Source: Massilia sp. Bi118 (GTDB lineage Bacteria > Pseudomonadota > Gammaproteobacteria > Burkholderiales > Burkholderiaceae_D). Taken from it: a stretch of 64,000 bases of DNA. The first letter of the stretch is position 1. The number at the start of each line of letters is the position of its first letter. The DNA is taken from contig NZ_CAKKMV010000002.1 of assembly GCF_918697865.1 (NCBI RefSeq), forward strand, positions 248,001-312,000, written 5' to 3'. Shown here one piece after another: positions 54,239-62,818 of this stretch. The notes under the pieces were generated by a model. That model was given only the letters and a program-made list of their open reading frames with translations. It made no database searches and was not told the DNA's origin. The position numbers were made by a program, and so were the translations under genes.

Positions 54239-55486
54239 TTAGAACACGAAGTCGAGGGCGACGGCGCCGACGGTGACCGGGCCCTTGAAGCCGGGCTGCG
54301 GCGCCAGGAACAGGCCGGTGCCGTTTTGCGGGCGGACGCGGTCGATCTGGGCCTTCAGGGCCACCGAACGGTAGAAGTCCCAGCGCACGCCGATGGTGTC
54401 GGTGGTCTGTTCGCCCTGGCCGATGCCGTTATTCTTCAGGGTGTTGACGCCGCCGCGCAGGACCGCCATGGTCGGGGTGCAGGCCGCCGGGTAGCCGGCC
54501 GGGCAGCTTGCCGGGACGGTGTTGGCCGGGACGCTGTCGATCTTCAGTTCCGAGTGGATGTAGTAGGGCAGGACCTTGCCGAAGCGGTAGCCGGCCATCG
54601 CGTACCAGGCGCTGGTGTCGTTGACGTAGCTGTCGGTCTTGCGCTTGGCGTACTCGGTCTGGACCACGATGTTGTTCCAGTCCAGGCCCAGGCCGGCCGA
54701 GGTGAAGGAGGCCTTCTTCTTGTTCAGCTGCAGGTCGTCGGCGAGCTGGTTCAGCTGCGCGAAGTGGTAGCCAGTGCCGGCGCTGCGCAGCCCAGCCAGC
54801 AGGCCGTTCAGCGAAGCGGAGGTATTGATGGTCATCTTGGCGTCGGCGCGGCCGAGGCGCAGCGTCAGCGGACCGCGTTCGGCCACCAGGTTCACGGCGC
54901 TCACGTGGTGCGCCTCGACAGTGTTACCGACCAGTTGGCCTTCACGGTTGCCATACGCAACTTGTGCGGTGACGGTGGTGTCGCCGAAACCGTGCTGCCA
55001 GGTGACGTCGGCGCCGTCGATGCTGCTGAAGGGAACCTGGGAGTACAGCTCGCTCGGCGGACGCAGGAAGGTGTTGGCGTAGCCGACGTTGCGGTAGTCG
55101 GAAATCATGAAGACCGGCAGGCCGATGCGGCCGACGCGCACGCTCAGCTCGTCATTGATCCTGGCCTTGGCGAAGGCCCACGACAGTTCGGCGCCGAAGT
55201 CGTCTTCGGCATCCTTGCGCACCAGGCCCTGGCCGGTGACGGACAGCCAGCTGTTGACGGCGTAGTCGGCCTGCAGGCCGAGGTTGGAATCGATGCCGGT
55301 GGTGACGTTTTTCCTGGCGCCGCTGGCCTGGTTCGGACGGCTGAACTCGGCCTGGTCGCTGTTGGTCCAGGTCAGGGCGCCGGTGCCGAAGCCGCTGATG
55401 CGCACGCCGGCGCTATCCTGGGCGTAAGCGGTCGAGACGGCCAGAGGCAGGGCGAGCAGAGTCGCCGCAATAATGCGTTTATTCAT
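54239..55486 (-). CDS. Outer-membrane porin-like protein
   Basis: A 415-residue beta-barrel protein. A signal peptide (LLALPLAVSTAYA|Q) is followed by alternating strands (VRISGFGTGALTWT, FAKARINDELSVRVGRIGLPVFM, SAWYAMAGYRFGKVLPYYIH) and a C-terminal Phe (VGAVALDFVF), the signal for barrel assembly. One pair of Cys residues (CPAGYPAAC) sits in a probable loop. It is the first gene of the porin, PstS-like and chemoreceptor run on the minus strand. The substrate is unknown. Confidence 0.88.
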   Translation of the reverse strand: MNKRIIAATLLALPLAVSTAYAQDSAGVRISGFGTGALTWTNSDQAEFSRPNQASGARKNVTTGIDSNLGLQADYAVNSWLSVTGQGLVRKDAEDDFGAELSWAFAKARINDELSVRVGRIGLPVFMISDYRNVGYANTFLRPPSELYSQVPFSSIDGADVTWQHGFGDTTVTAQVAYGNREGQLVGNTVEAHHVSAVNLVAERGPLTLRLGRADAKMTINTSASLNGLLAGLRSAGTGYHFAQLNQLADDLQLNKKKASFTSAGLGLDWNNIVVQTEYAKRKTDSYVNDTSAWYAMAGYRFGKVLPYYIHSELKIDSVPANTVPASCPAGYPAACTPTMAVLRGGVNTLKNNGIGQGEQTTDTIGVRWDFYRSVALKAQIDRVRPQNGTGLFLAPQPGFKGPVTVGAVALDFVF

Positions 55487-55670
55487 GGGATTAGCCTGCA
55501 AATTTCGTACTTCGGACGGGGAGAGTTCTTGTTCTAGGACGCAGTCGGTGGCGGGAATTGGGCCACGGTGGGTTTCCTGTAATTAATTGTAAGCAGGCAG
55601 TATTTTTTTGCCGCAAGGAAAATAAATAATCACCAATAATCACCCTGGATTTGGCGTGTTTTTTGTTGTG

Positions 55671-55695
55671 CTAAACAGACAGGAAGCGGTGTCTG
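55671..55695 (-). terminator. Weak terminator after the ClpP-like gene
   Basis: On the minus strand CAGACA and TGTCTG pair around an 8-base loop and are followed by TTTAG. The stem is short, so this is tentative. The rest of the 251-base gap before the porin gene is AT-rich and has no gene. Confidence 0.4.
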
Positions 55696-55737
55696 ATTGA
55701 TTCAAAGATATTGAACGATGCAGGCGCGGAAAGGATG

Positions 55738-56295
55738 TCAGTTCCACCAGTGGGAGGTGGTGCCGGCTTCCGGCAGACGGGCCTGGCGGGCGGCGTGGAC
55801 GATGCCGGCGTCGACGGCCTGGTCGGCCGTGTAGATGCGGGAGCTGCCGGTGAGGTAGCCGCGGATGTCGTGCGGTGATCTGGCGCCGCGCGTGGCCTCT
55901 TCGAAGATGGCGGCATAGCGCTCGGCATCGAAGTCGAGGCAGTCGCGCCATTCCGAGATACGGGCGTGATCCGCCGCCACCAGGTTGCCGAAGCCCCAGT
56001 GCAGCGGGTGGATCAGGAAGCGGGTGCCGGGACAGGCGTAGCGCTTGTGGCCGGCCAGGAAGATGGCGACGCCCACCGATTCGACGCTGCCGACGTTCCA
56101 GGTGGTGAGGGGCAGGGGCAGGGACTTGAGGAAGTAGTACAGGGCGAAGCCGGCCGTCATATTGCCGCCTTCGGTCGACATGTGCAGTTCGATTTCAGTG
56201 GCGCCACTCTGCAGGGCCTGCAGGCACAGGTTGCGCACCGTGCAGGCAGAAGTGGCGTTGATGGGGCCGATGAAATGGACGACGTGCAAAGCCAT
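55738..56295 (-). CDS. ClpP-like protease fold protein with altered catalytic triad
   Basis: A 185-residue relative of ClpP. The segment VGSVESVGVAIFLAG carries the expected nucleophile (Ser73) and TRFLIHPLHWG the expected His (His96). ClpP has Asp in ERDRFLSAPEAVEYGLVD; here the aligned segment is GSSRIYTADQAVDAGIVH, so the third residue is Ser152. The substrate-groove residues STEGGNMTAGFALYYFL match the ClpP SPGGxxTAG motif. No Clp ATPase is nearby. A purine-rich AAGGAG lies before the ATG. It may be a weak, regulatory or ATPase-independent protease. Confidence 0.82.
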   Translation of the reverse strand: MALHVVHFIGPINATSACTVRNLCLQALQSGATEIELHMSTEGGNMTAGFALYYFLKSLPLPLTTWNVGSVESVGVAIFLAGHKRYACPGTRFLIHPLHWGFGNLVAADHARISEWRDCLDFDAERYAAIFEEATRGARSPHDIRGYLTGSSRIYTADQAVDAGIVHAARQARLPEAGTTSHWWN

Positions 56296-56352
56296 GCGTG
56301 CTATCTCCTTTGAGTCGCTTCAAGCATAGCAAGTTTTGCGATTTCGCCTTGT

Positions 56353-56706
56353 TCAGCTGCCCCGGTAGGTGGAATAGGACCAGGGCGTGACCACCAGCGG
56401 CACATGGTAATTCTGGCTCGGGTCGGCCACGCCGAAGGCGATCGTCACGCGGTCGATGAAGCGCGGGGAGGGCAGGGCGACGCCCTGGGCCGCGAAATAA
56501 TCGCCGGCCGCGAACACCAGCTCGTACTGGCCGGCCTTGAGCTGCTCCCCCTCCAGCAGCGGCGCGTTGCAGCGGCCGTCGCTATTGGTTACCTCTTGCT
56601 TGACGAGGCTGCGCTGGCCGCCCTCGACCGCATACAGCTCCAGCTTCACGCCGGCGCCCGGCTTGCCCTGCGTGGTGTCGAGCACGTGGGTGCTGAGTTT
56701 TCCCAT
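56353..56706 (-). CDS. uraH: 5-hydroxyisourate hydrolase (transthyretin-like)
   Basis: A 117-residue tetrameric enzyme that opens 5-hydroxyisourate, the second step of urate breakdown. Signatures are LSTHVLDTTQGKPGAGVKLELY at the N-terminus, the middle TNSDGRCNAPLL and the C-terminal tetrapeptide YRGS that distinguishes it from transthyretin. The ATG at 56706 gives the standard length. It is divergent from puuE with a 120-base gap, which probably holds both promoters. Confidence 0.96.
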   Translation of the reverse strand: MGKLSTHVLDTTQGKPGAGVKLELYAVEGGQRSLVKQEVTNSDGRCNAPLLEGEQLKAGQYELVFAAGDYFAAQGVALPSPRFIDRVTIAFGVADPSQNYHVPLVVTPWSYSTYRGS

Positions 56707-56826
56707 GGTTCTTCCTATATGTGAGGCCTGAACTCGGCTATGCGGGGGATGATATACCTTTGTGCTTCTTGCAATATAAGATGAGGAATATATTCTCCAT
56801 CCTGAGCTTCCATCCTGCGAGTCCCC

Positions 56827-57780
56827 ATGAGCACATACGACAATTACCCGCGCGACCTGATCGGCTACGGCCGCACGCCTCCCCATCCGCAATGGCCGGG
56901 CCAGGCCCGGGTCGCCCTGCAGTTCGTGCTCAACTACGAAGAGGGCGGCGAGAACAATGTGCTGCATGGCGATGCGAATTCGGAGACCTTTCTCTCCGAA
57001 ATCATAGGTGCGCAAGCTTTCCCCATGCGCCACATGAGCATGGAATCGCTCTACGAATACGGCTCGCGGGCCGGCCTGTGGCGGGTGCTGCGCATCTTCG
57101 AGGAGCGCAAGCTGCCGCTGACGGTGTTCGGGGTGGCGATGGCGCTCAAGCGCAACCCGGAAGCGGTGGCGGCCTTCCGCGAGCTGGGCCACGAAATCGC
57201 CTGCCACGGCCTGCGCTGGATCTCCTACCAGAACGTCGACGAAGCCACCGAGCGCGCCCACATGAAGGAAGCGGTCGACATCATTCGCGAGCTCACCGGT
57301 GAAGCGCCGCTCGGCTGGTACACCGGCCGCGACTCGCCCAACACCCGGCGCCTGGTGCTTGAGCACGGCGGATTCGTTTACGACGCCGACCATTACGGCG
57401 ACGATCTGCCGTTCTGGACCGAGGTGCCGTTCACGGATGCAAACGGCTGGCATGCGGTGCGGCCGCACCTGGTGGTGCCTTACACCCTGGATACGAACGA
57501 CATGCGCTTCGCGGCCATGCAGGGCTTTAATTCCGGGACCCAGTTCTTCGACTATCTGAAGGATGCCTTCGATGTGCTGTATGCGGAAGGGGATCCGAAG
57601 GGGCTGAACCAGCCGAAGATGCTGTCGATTGGCTTGCACTGCAGGCTGGTTGGACGGCCGGCAAGGGCGGCGGCGCTGGCGCGGTTTCTGGATTATGTGC
57701 TGACGCATCAGCATGTGTGGATCACGCGGCGGATTGATATTGCGCGGCACTGGGAATCGGTTCACCCTTTCGTTAAATAG
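56827..57780 (+). CDS. puuE: Allantoinase PuuE (polysaccharide-deacetylase fold)
   Basis: A 317-residue cofactor-independent allantoinase that hydrolyses allantoin to allantoate. The start MSTYDNYPRDLIGYGRTPPHPQWPG and segments VLNYEEGGENNVLHGD, GHEIACHGLRWISYQNVDE, WYTGRDSPNTRRL and SIGLHCRLVGRP are the PuuE hallmarks. Unlike AllB it needs no metal amidohydrolase site. It opens the purine block on the plus strand and is followed by a REPIN-like repeat. Confidence 0.96.
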   Translation: MSTYDNYPRDLIGYGRTPPHPQWPGQARVALQFVLNYEEGGENNVLHGDANSETFLSEIIGAQAFPMRHMSMESLYEYGSRAGLWRVLRIFEERKLPLTVFGVAMALKRNPEAVAAFRELGHEIACHGLRWISYQNVDEATERAHMKEAVDIIRELTGEAPLGWYTGRDSPNTRRLVLEHGGFVYDADHYGDDLPFWTEVPFTDANGWHAVRPHLVVPYTLDTNDMRFAAMQGFNSGTQFFDYLKDAFDVLYAEGDPKGLNQPKMLSIGLHCRLVGRPARAAALARFLDYVLTHQHVWITRRIDIARHWESVHPFVK

Positions 57781-57786
57781 TCGCCA

Positions 57787-57872
57787 CGTCGTCCCCGCGA
57801 AGGCGGGGACCCAAGTTTGTTGAGTTAACGCGGAGCACGCAGAACTTGGGCCCCGCCTTCGCGGGGGCGACG
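57787..57872. repeat. REPIN-like inverted repeat, copy 5
   Basis: Arms at 57787-57817 and 57843-57872; the right arm is one base short (GGGCCCCGCC in place of GGGTCCCCGCC) and has G for A near its end. It starts 7 bases after the puuE stop. Confidence 0.9.
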
Positions 57873-57902
57873 ATGCGAGCGGAAGTGGTTATATGTAGTT
57901 TT

Positions 57903-57921
57903 GATGATATCCAAAATCATC
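57903..57921. promoter_or_regulatory. Dyad upstream of xdhA, possible operator
   Basis: GATGAT-ATCCAAA-ATCATC is a 6-bp inverted repeat in an AT-rich stretch about 70 bases before the xdhA ATG. It is followed by ACTTATAAG. It may bind the purine-pathway regulator; there is no direct support. Confidence 0.3.
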
Positions 57922-57986
57922 TAATACTTATAAGTAGCGCCCCCTCCGGTGTTAATCTCGCAAGCTGGGTTAAATCCGAGGCAACA

Positions 57987-59462
57987 ATGTCAACACCGAT
58001 CCGATTCTTCTACCGCGGAGCCGTTCAGGAAGTCAGCAACGTCTCCCCCACGCAGACCGTCCTGCAGCACCTGCGGGAAGACCTGCATTGCACCGGCACC
58101 AAGGAAGGCTGTGCCGAGGGCGATTGCGGCGCCTGCACCGTGGTGATCGGCTCGCTGGAGAACGGCCAGCTCGAGATGAAGGCGGTGAATTCCTGCATCC
58201 AGTTCACGCCGACCCTGGACGGCAAGGCCTTGTTCACGGTCGAAGACCTGGCGCAGGGCAGCCAGCTGCATCCCGTGCAGCAGGCGCTGGTCGAATGCCA
58301 CGGCTCGCAGTGCGGCTTCTGCACGCCGGGTTTCGCGATGTCGCTGTGGGGGATGTACCTGAAAAAGGACGAGCAGGGCTCGTCCGAATGCCCCTCGCGC
58401 CGCGAGATCGACGACACCCTGTCCGGCAACCTGTGCCGCTGCACCGGCTACCGTCCTATCATCGATGCCGCCCGCCGCATGACGGAACTGCCGCGCGTGG
58501 ACTTCGACCGCGAAGCGCTGGCGAATACCCTGCGCGGCCTGCAGCATGAAGCGGGCACCGTCTACATCGCCCAGGGCCAGACCTTCCACGCCCCGCGCAC
58601 CGTCGACGAGCTGGTAGCGGCGCGCGCCGCCCATCCGCAAGCGGTGCTGCTGGCCGGTTCGACCGACGTCGGCCTGTGGGTCACCAAGCAGATGCGCGAA
58701 CTCACAGACATCATCTACCTCGGCCACGTCGAAGAACTGAAAAGCGTGCGTCAACAAGATGACATGCTCGAGATCGGCGCCGGCGTCACGCTGAACGACG
58801 CCTACGCCGCCATCTGCGCGCGCTATCCGGAGCTCAGCGAACTGTGGCAGCGCTTCGCCTCGCTCCCCATCCGCAACGCCGGCACCCTGGGCGGCAATGT
58901 CGCCAACGGCTCGCCGATCGGCGATTCCATGCCCTGGCTGATCGCGCTTGGTGCCTCCATCGTGCTGCGCGGCCCGAACGGCGAACGCGAACTGGCGCTG
59001 GAAGACTTTTATCTCGGCTACCAGCAGAAGGATTTGCAGCCGGGCGAATTCGTGCAGGCGCTGCGCATCCCGCTGCCGCGCGCGAACATCGCCTTCCGCA
59101 CCTATAAACTGGCGAAGCGCTTCGACCAGGACATCTCGGCCGTGTGCGCCGCGTTTGCCGTCGAGCTGGACGGCGGTATCGTCAAGGAAGCCCGCATCGC
59201 CTTCGGCGGCATGGCCGCAACCCCGAAACGCGCGGCGCTGGCCGAAGCCGCATTGAACGGCCGCGCCTGGGACGAGACAGCGATGAAGGAGGCGATGGCC
59301 GCACTGGCCAAGGATTACGCCCCGCTGAGCGACATGCGCGCCTCGAACAACTACCGCATGCAGGGCGCGCAGAACCTCCTGCGCCGCTTCTGGCTCGAAA
59401 CGCGGCTGGACAACCCGCTGCCCGCCGAAGCATTGAACGTGTTTGCGCAACTGAGCGCCTGA
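57987..59462 (+). CDS. xdhA: Xanthine dehydrogenase small subunit (2Fe-2S and FAD)
   Basis: A 491-residue electron-transfer subunit. Residues 1-165 hold two [2Fe-2S] clusters: CTGTKEGCAEGDCGAC plus a later Cys, and CGFCTPGF with CRCTGYRPI. The FAD-binding domain follows with LLAGSTDVGLWVTKQM and NAGTLGGNVANGSPIGDSMP, then the CO-dehydrogenase flavoprotein C-terminal domain. It passes electrons from xanthine oxidation to NAD. The ATG at 57987 is the usual N-terminus; the frame remains open into the repeat upstream. xdhB follows 12 bases later. Confidence 0.96.
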   Translation: MSTPIRFFYRGAVQEVSNVSPTQTVLQHLREDLHCTGTKEGCAEGDCGACTVVIGSLENGQLEMKAVNSCIQFTPTLDGKALFTVEDLAQGSQLHPVQQALVECHGSQCGFCTPGFAMSLWGMYLKKDEQGSSECPSRREIDDTLSGNLCRCTGYRPIIDAARRMTELPRVDFDREALANTLRGLQHEAGTVYIAQGQTFHAPRTVDELVAARAAHPQAVLLAGSTDVGLWVTKQMRELTDIIYLGHVEELKSVRQQDDMLEIGAGVTLNDAYAAICARYPELSELWQRFASLPIRNAGTLGGNVANGSPIGDSMPWLIALGASIVLRGPNGERELALEDFYLGYQQKDLQPGEFVQALRIPLPRANIAFRTYKLAKRFDQDISAVCAAFAVELDGGIVKEARIAFGGMAATPKRAALAEAALNGRAWDETAMKEAMAALAKDYAPLSDMRASNNYRMQGAQNLLRRFWLETRLDNPLPAEALNVFAQLSA

Positions 59463-59474
59463 GGAGATCCGACC

Positions 59475-61805
59475 ATGAACGACATGAGCGCACCGGAAGG
59501 AAAGAAGACGGCGGCGTGGAGCGCGGTCGGCGTCTCGAAGGCCCACGAATCGGCGCGCCTGCACGTGCTCGGCCAGGCCGACTACACGGACGATATCGCC
59601 GAGGTCCGCGGCACCCTGCATGCGGCGCTGGGCCTGTCCAGCAAGGCGCACGCGAAGATCATCGCAATGGATCTGGCGCTAGTCCGCGCCAGCCGCGGCG
59701 TGGCCGCCGTCTACACCGCGCAAGACATCCCCGGCACCAACGATTGCGGCCCCATCATCCACGACGACCCCATCCTGGCCGATGGCCTGGTGCAGTATGT
59801 GGGCCAGCCGGTCTTCATCGTGGTCGCGGACACGCACGACAATGCGCGGCGCGCCGCGAAGAAGGGCGTCGTGAGGTATGAAGAACTGCCGGCCATCCTG
59901 ACCCCGCAGGCCGCACGCAAGGCGCAGTCCTATGTGCTCCCGCCCATGCACCTCGCCCGTGGCGATGCGCAGGCAGCGTACGAAGCAGCGCCGCACACCG
60001 TCAAAGGCGAGCTGCACGTCGGCGGCCAGGAACAGTTCTACCTCGAAGGCCAGATCGCCTACGCCATCCCGCAGGAAAACGAGGGCATGCTGGTGCAGTG
60101 CTCGACCCAGCACCCGAGCGAGATGCAGCACGTGGTCGCGCACGCCCTCGGCCTGCATTCGCACCACGTGGTGGTCGAGTGCCGGCGCATGGGCGGCGGC
60201 TTCGGCGGCAAGGAATCGCAGTCGGCGCTGTGGGCCGCGGCGGCCGCCATCTCGGCCAGGCTGACGGGCCGCGCCGTCAAATTGCGCGCCGACCGCGACG
60301 ACGACATGCTGGTCACCGGCAAGCGCCATTGCTTCCACTACGAATACGAAGTCGGCTACGACGGCGAGGGCCGCATCGTCGCGGCGAAGGTCGACATGGT
60401 CTCGCGCGCCGGCTATTCGGCCGACCTGTCCGGCCCTGTCGCCACGCGCGCCGTCTGCCACTTCGACAATACTTATTATTTGTCCGACGTCGACATCCGC
60501 GCCGCCTGCGGCAAGACCAACACCCAGTCGAACACCGCCTTCCGCGGCTTCGGCGGCCCGCAGGGCGCGATCGCGATGGAGTACGTGCTCGACGAGATCG
60601 CCCGCAATCTCGGCCGCGATGCGCTCGACATCCGCAAGCTGAATTTCTACGGCAAGGACGAGCGCAACGTCACGCCTTACGGCCAGGTCATCGTCGACAA
60701 CGTGATCCATGAGCTGGTGGACGAGCTGGAATCGACCTCCGAATACCGCAAACGCCGCGAAGACATCGAGGCCTTCAACGCAAGCAGCCCGGTGCTGAAG
60801 AAGGGCCTGGCGCTCACGCCCGTCAAATTCGGCATCGCCTTCAACGTCACCCACCTGAACCAGGCCGGCGCGCTGGTGCATGTGTACGTGGACGGCTCCA
60901 TCCTGGTCAACCACGGCGGCACCGAGATGGGGCAGGGCGTCAACACCAAGGTGATGCAGGTGGTGGCGCACGAACTGGGCGTGGCTATGTCCCGGGTGCG
61001 CATCACCGCCACCAATACCAGCAAGGTCGCCAACACCTCGGCCACCGCGGCTTCCACCGGCGCGGACCTGAACGGCAAGGCGGCCCAGGATGCTGCGCGC
61101 CAGATCCGCGAACGCCTGGCCGCCTTTGCGGTCAAGCTGTACGGCGGCGCGGTGGACGAAGTGCGCTTTGCGGCCGATACCGTGTTCGTGAATGGCCATG
61201 AGATTCCCTTCGGCGAGCTGGTGGCGAAAGCCTACCTGGCGCGCACCCAGCTGTGGTCGGACGGCTACTACGCCACCCCCGGCCTGTCCTGGGACCCGAA
61301 GACCATGACCGGCCGTCCCTTCTCCTATTTCGCCTACGGCGCCGCGGTCTCGGAAGTGGTCGTCGATACCCTCACCGGGGAATGGAAGCTGCTGCGCGCC
61401 GATGCGCTCTACGACGCCGGTAAATCGCTGAATCCGGCCATCGATATCGGCCAGGTCGAAGGCGCCTTCATCCAGGGCATGGGCTGGCTGACCACCGAGG
61501 AGCTGTGGTGGAACGATGGCGGCAAGCTCATGACGCACGCGCCGTCCACTTATAAAATCCCGGCGATTTCGGACTGCCCGGAAGACTTCCGCGTGCGCCT
61601 GTTCGAGAACCGCAACGTCGAGGATTCGATCCACCGCTCGAAGGCCGTGGGCGAGCCGCCGCTGCTGCTGCCTTTCTCGGTGTTCTTCGCGATCCGCGAC
61701 GCTATTTCCAGCGTGGGCCAGCACAAGGTGAATCCACCCTTGAACGCGCCGGCGACCTGTGAAGCTATCCTCAAGGCCGTTGCCGCGGTAGAGGCGAGCG
61801 CCTGA
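59475..61805 (+). CDS. xdhB: Xanthine dehydrogenase molybdopterin-binding subunit
   Basis: A 776-residue catalytic subunit that hydroxylates hypoxanthine and xanthine to urate at the molybdenum cofactor. Motifs are ECRRMGGGFGGKESQ, NTAFRGFGGPQGAIAMEY, NHGGTEMGQGVNTKVMQV, and the catalytic Glu in SKAVGEPPLLLPFSVF near the C-terminus. It is soluble, with no signal peptide, and partners with the subunit encoded 12 bases upstream. Confidence 0.97.
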   Translation: MNDMSAPEGKKTAAWSAVGVSKAHESARLHVLGQADYTDDIAEVRGTLHAALGLSSKAHAKIIAMDLALVRASRGVAAVYTAQDIPGTNDCGPIIHDDPILADGLVQYVGQPVFIVVADTHDNARRAAKKGVVRYEELPAILTPQAARKAQSYVLPPMHLARGDAQAAYEAAPHTVKGELHVGGQEQFYLEGQIAYAIPQENEGMLVQCSTQHPSEMQHVVAHALGLHSHHVVVECRRMGGGFGGKESQSALWAAAAAISARLTGRAVKLRADRDDDMLVTGKRHCFHYEYEVGYDGEGRIVAAKVDMVSRAGYSADLSGPVATRAVCHFDNTYYLSDVDIRAACGKTNTQSNTAFRGFGGPQGAIAMEYVLDEIARNLGRDALDIRKLNFYGKDERNVTPYGQVIVDNVIHELVDELESTSEYRKRREDIEAFNASSPVLKKGLALTPVKFGIAFNVTHLNQAGALVHVYVDGSILVNHGGTEMGQGVNTKVMQVVAHELGVAMSRVRITATNTSKVANTSATAASTGADLNGKAAQDAARQIRERLAAFAVKLYGGAVDEVRFAADTVFVNGHEIPFGELVAKAYLARTQLWSDGYYATPGLSWDPKTMTGRPFSYFAYGAAVSEVVVDTLTGEWKLLRADALYDAGKSLNPAIDIGQVEGAFIQGMGWLTTEELWWNDGGKLMTHAPSTYKIPAISDCPEDFRVRLFENRNVEDSIHRSKAVGEPPLLLPFSVFFAIRDAISSVGQHKVNPPLNAPATCEAILKAVAAVEASA

Positions 61806-61806
61806 G

Positions 61807-62817
61807 ATGGAAGACTGGCTGCAAGCTGCGGCATCGGATGCCGGGCTCCATGCTGTGCTGGTGACGGTGGCCGCGGTCGAAGGCTCGGTGCCGCGCGAAC
61901 CCGGCGCCAGGATGCTGGTCGACGCGACGCGCCAGTGGGGCACGGTCGGCGGCGGCCACCTGGAGCTGCGTGGCTGCGAGACCGCGCGCGCCATGCTGGC
62001 GAGCTTTGAGGCCCGCCGCCTGGAACGCTTCCCGCTCGGCCCCAGCCTGGGGCAGTGCTGCGGCGGGGTGGTGCAACTGGCTTTCGAGCTGCTCGATGCC
62101 GGCCACGCAAAAGTGCTGGCCGAACGCCCGCATGAAGACAGCTGGCGTCTCGTAGCAATTGACGGCGCCCCCGACCGGGCCCTGTTCGACGCAAGCAGAC
62201 AACAAATCCACGGTGAACCGGCTCCGGCCTTTACAGGCACGCAAGGCGCCCCGAATTTTACGCATATAATGCGCGGTCCCGACGGGCGCCGCTGGCTGGT
62301 CGACAAGGTCGAAGCGCCGCACGAGCACCTGATGCTGTTCGGCGCCGGCCACGTGGGCGCGGCCATCGTGCGCGCCCTGGCCGATTTGCCCTGCCGCGTG
62401 ACCTGGGTCGACGAGCGCGAGGACCTGTTCCCCGCGCAGGTCCCGGCCAACGTCACAATCGAAGCGACCGATACCCCGGAAGCGCTGGCGGAGCAGGCCC
62501 CACCGGGCGCCAGCTTCCTCGTCATGACGCACAGCCATGCGCTCGACCAGCGCCTGGCCGACGCGATCCTGAAGCGCCCGTCCTTCGATCAGGACTGGTT
62601 CGGATTGATCGGATCGCAAACCAAACGCAAGCAGTTCGAGCACCGCCTGCGCGACCGCGGCATCACTCAGGCGCGCCTGGATGCCATGGTCTGCCCGATC
62701 GGCGTGCCCGGCATCGAAGGCAAGCAGCCCGCCGTGATCGCCGTCGCCGTGGCCGCGCAGTTGCTGATGGTGTGGGAAACCCGCACCGCTACCAAAGCTT
62801 CAACAGGAATACTTTAA
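61807..62817 (+). CDS. xdhC: Xanthine dehydrogenase accessory protein XdhC
   Basis: A 336-residue chaperone that binds molybdenum cofactor, helps its sulfuration and inserts it into XdhB. The N-terminal XdhC/CoxI part has VLVTVAAVEGSVPREPGARMLV, TVGGGHLE and the cysteine segment GPSLGQCCGGVVQL; the C-terminal Rossmann part has LMLFGAGHVGAAIVRAL and LIGSQTKRKQFEHRL...CPIGVPGI. It begins one base after the xdhB stop and ends one base before the guaD ATG, so the genes form one operon. Confidence 0.96.
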   Translation: MEDWLQAAASDAGLHAVLVTVAAVEGSVPREPGARMLVDATRQWGTVGGGHLELRGCETARAMLASFEARRLERFPLGPSLGQCCGGVVQLAFELLDAGHAKVLAERPHEDSWRLVAIDGAPDRALFDASRQQIHGEPAPAFTGTQGAPNFTHIMRGPDGRRWLVDKVEAPHEHLMLFGAGHVGAAIVRALADLPCRVTWVDEREDLFPAQVPANVTIEATDTPEALAEQAPPGASFLVMTHSHALDQRLADAILKRPSFDQDWFGLIGSQTKRKQFEHRLRDRGITQARLDAMVCPIGVPGIEGKQPAVIAVAVAAQLLMVWETRTATKASTGIL

Positions 62818-62818
62818 T

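Noticed and set aside
55640-55951. A 103-codon Arg-rich frame overlapping the ClpP-like gene
   Set aside because: It is a shifted reading of the ClpP-like gene, with composition typical of a shadow frame and no ribosome site.
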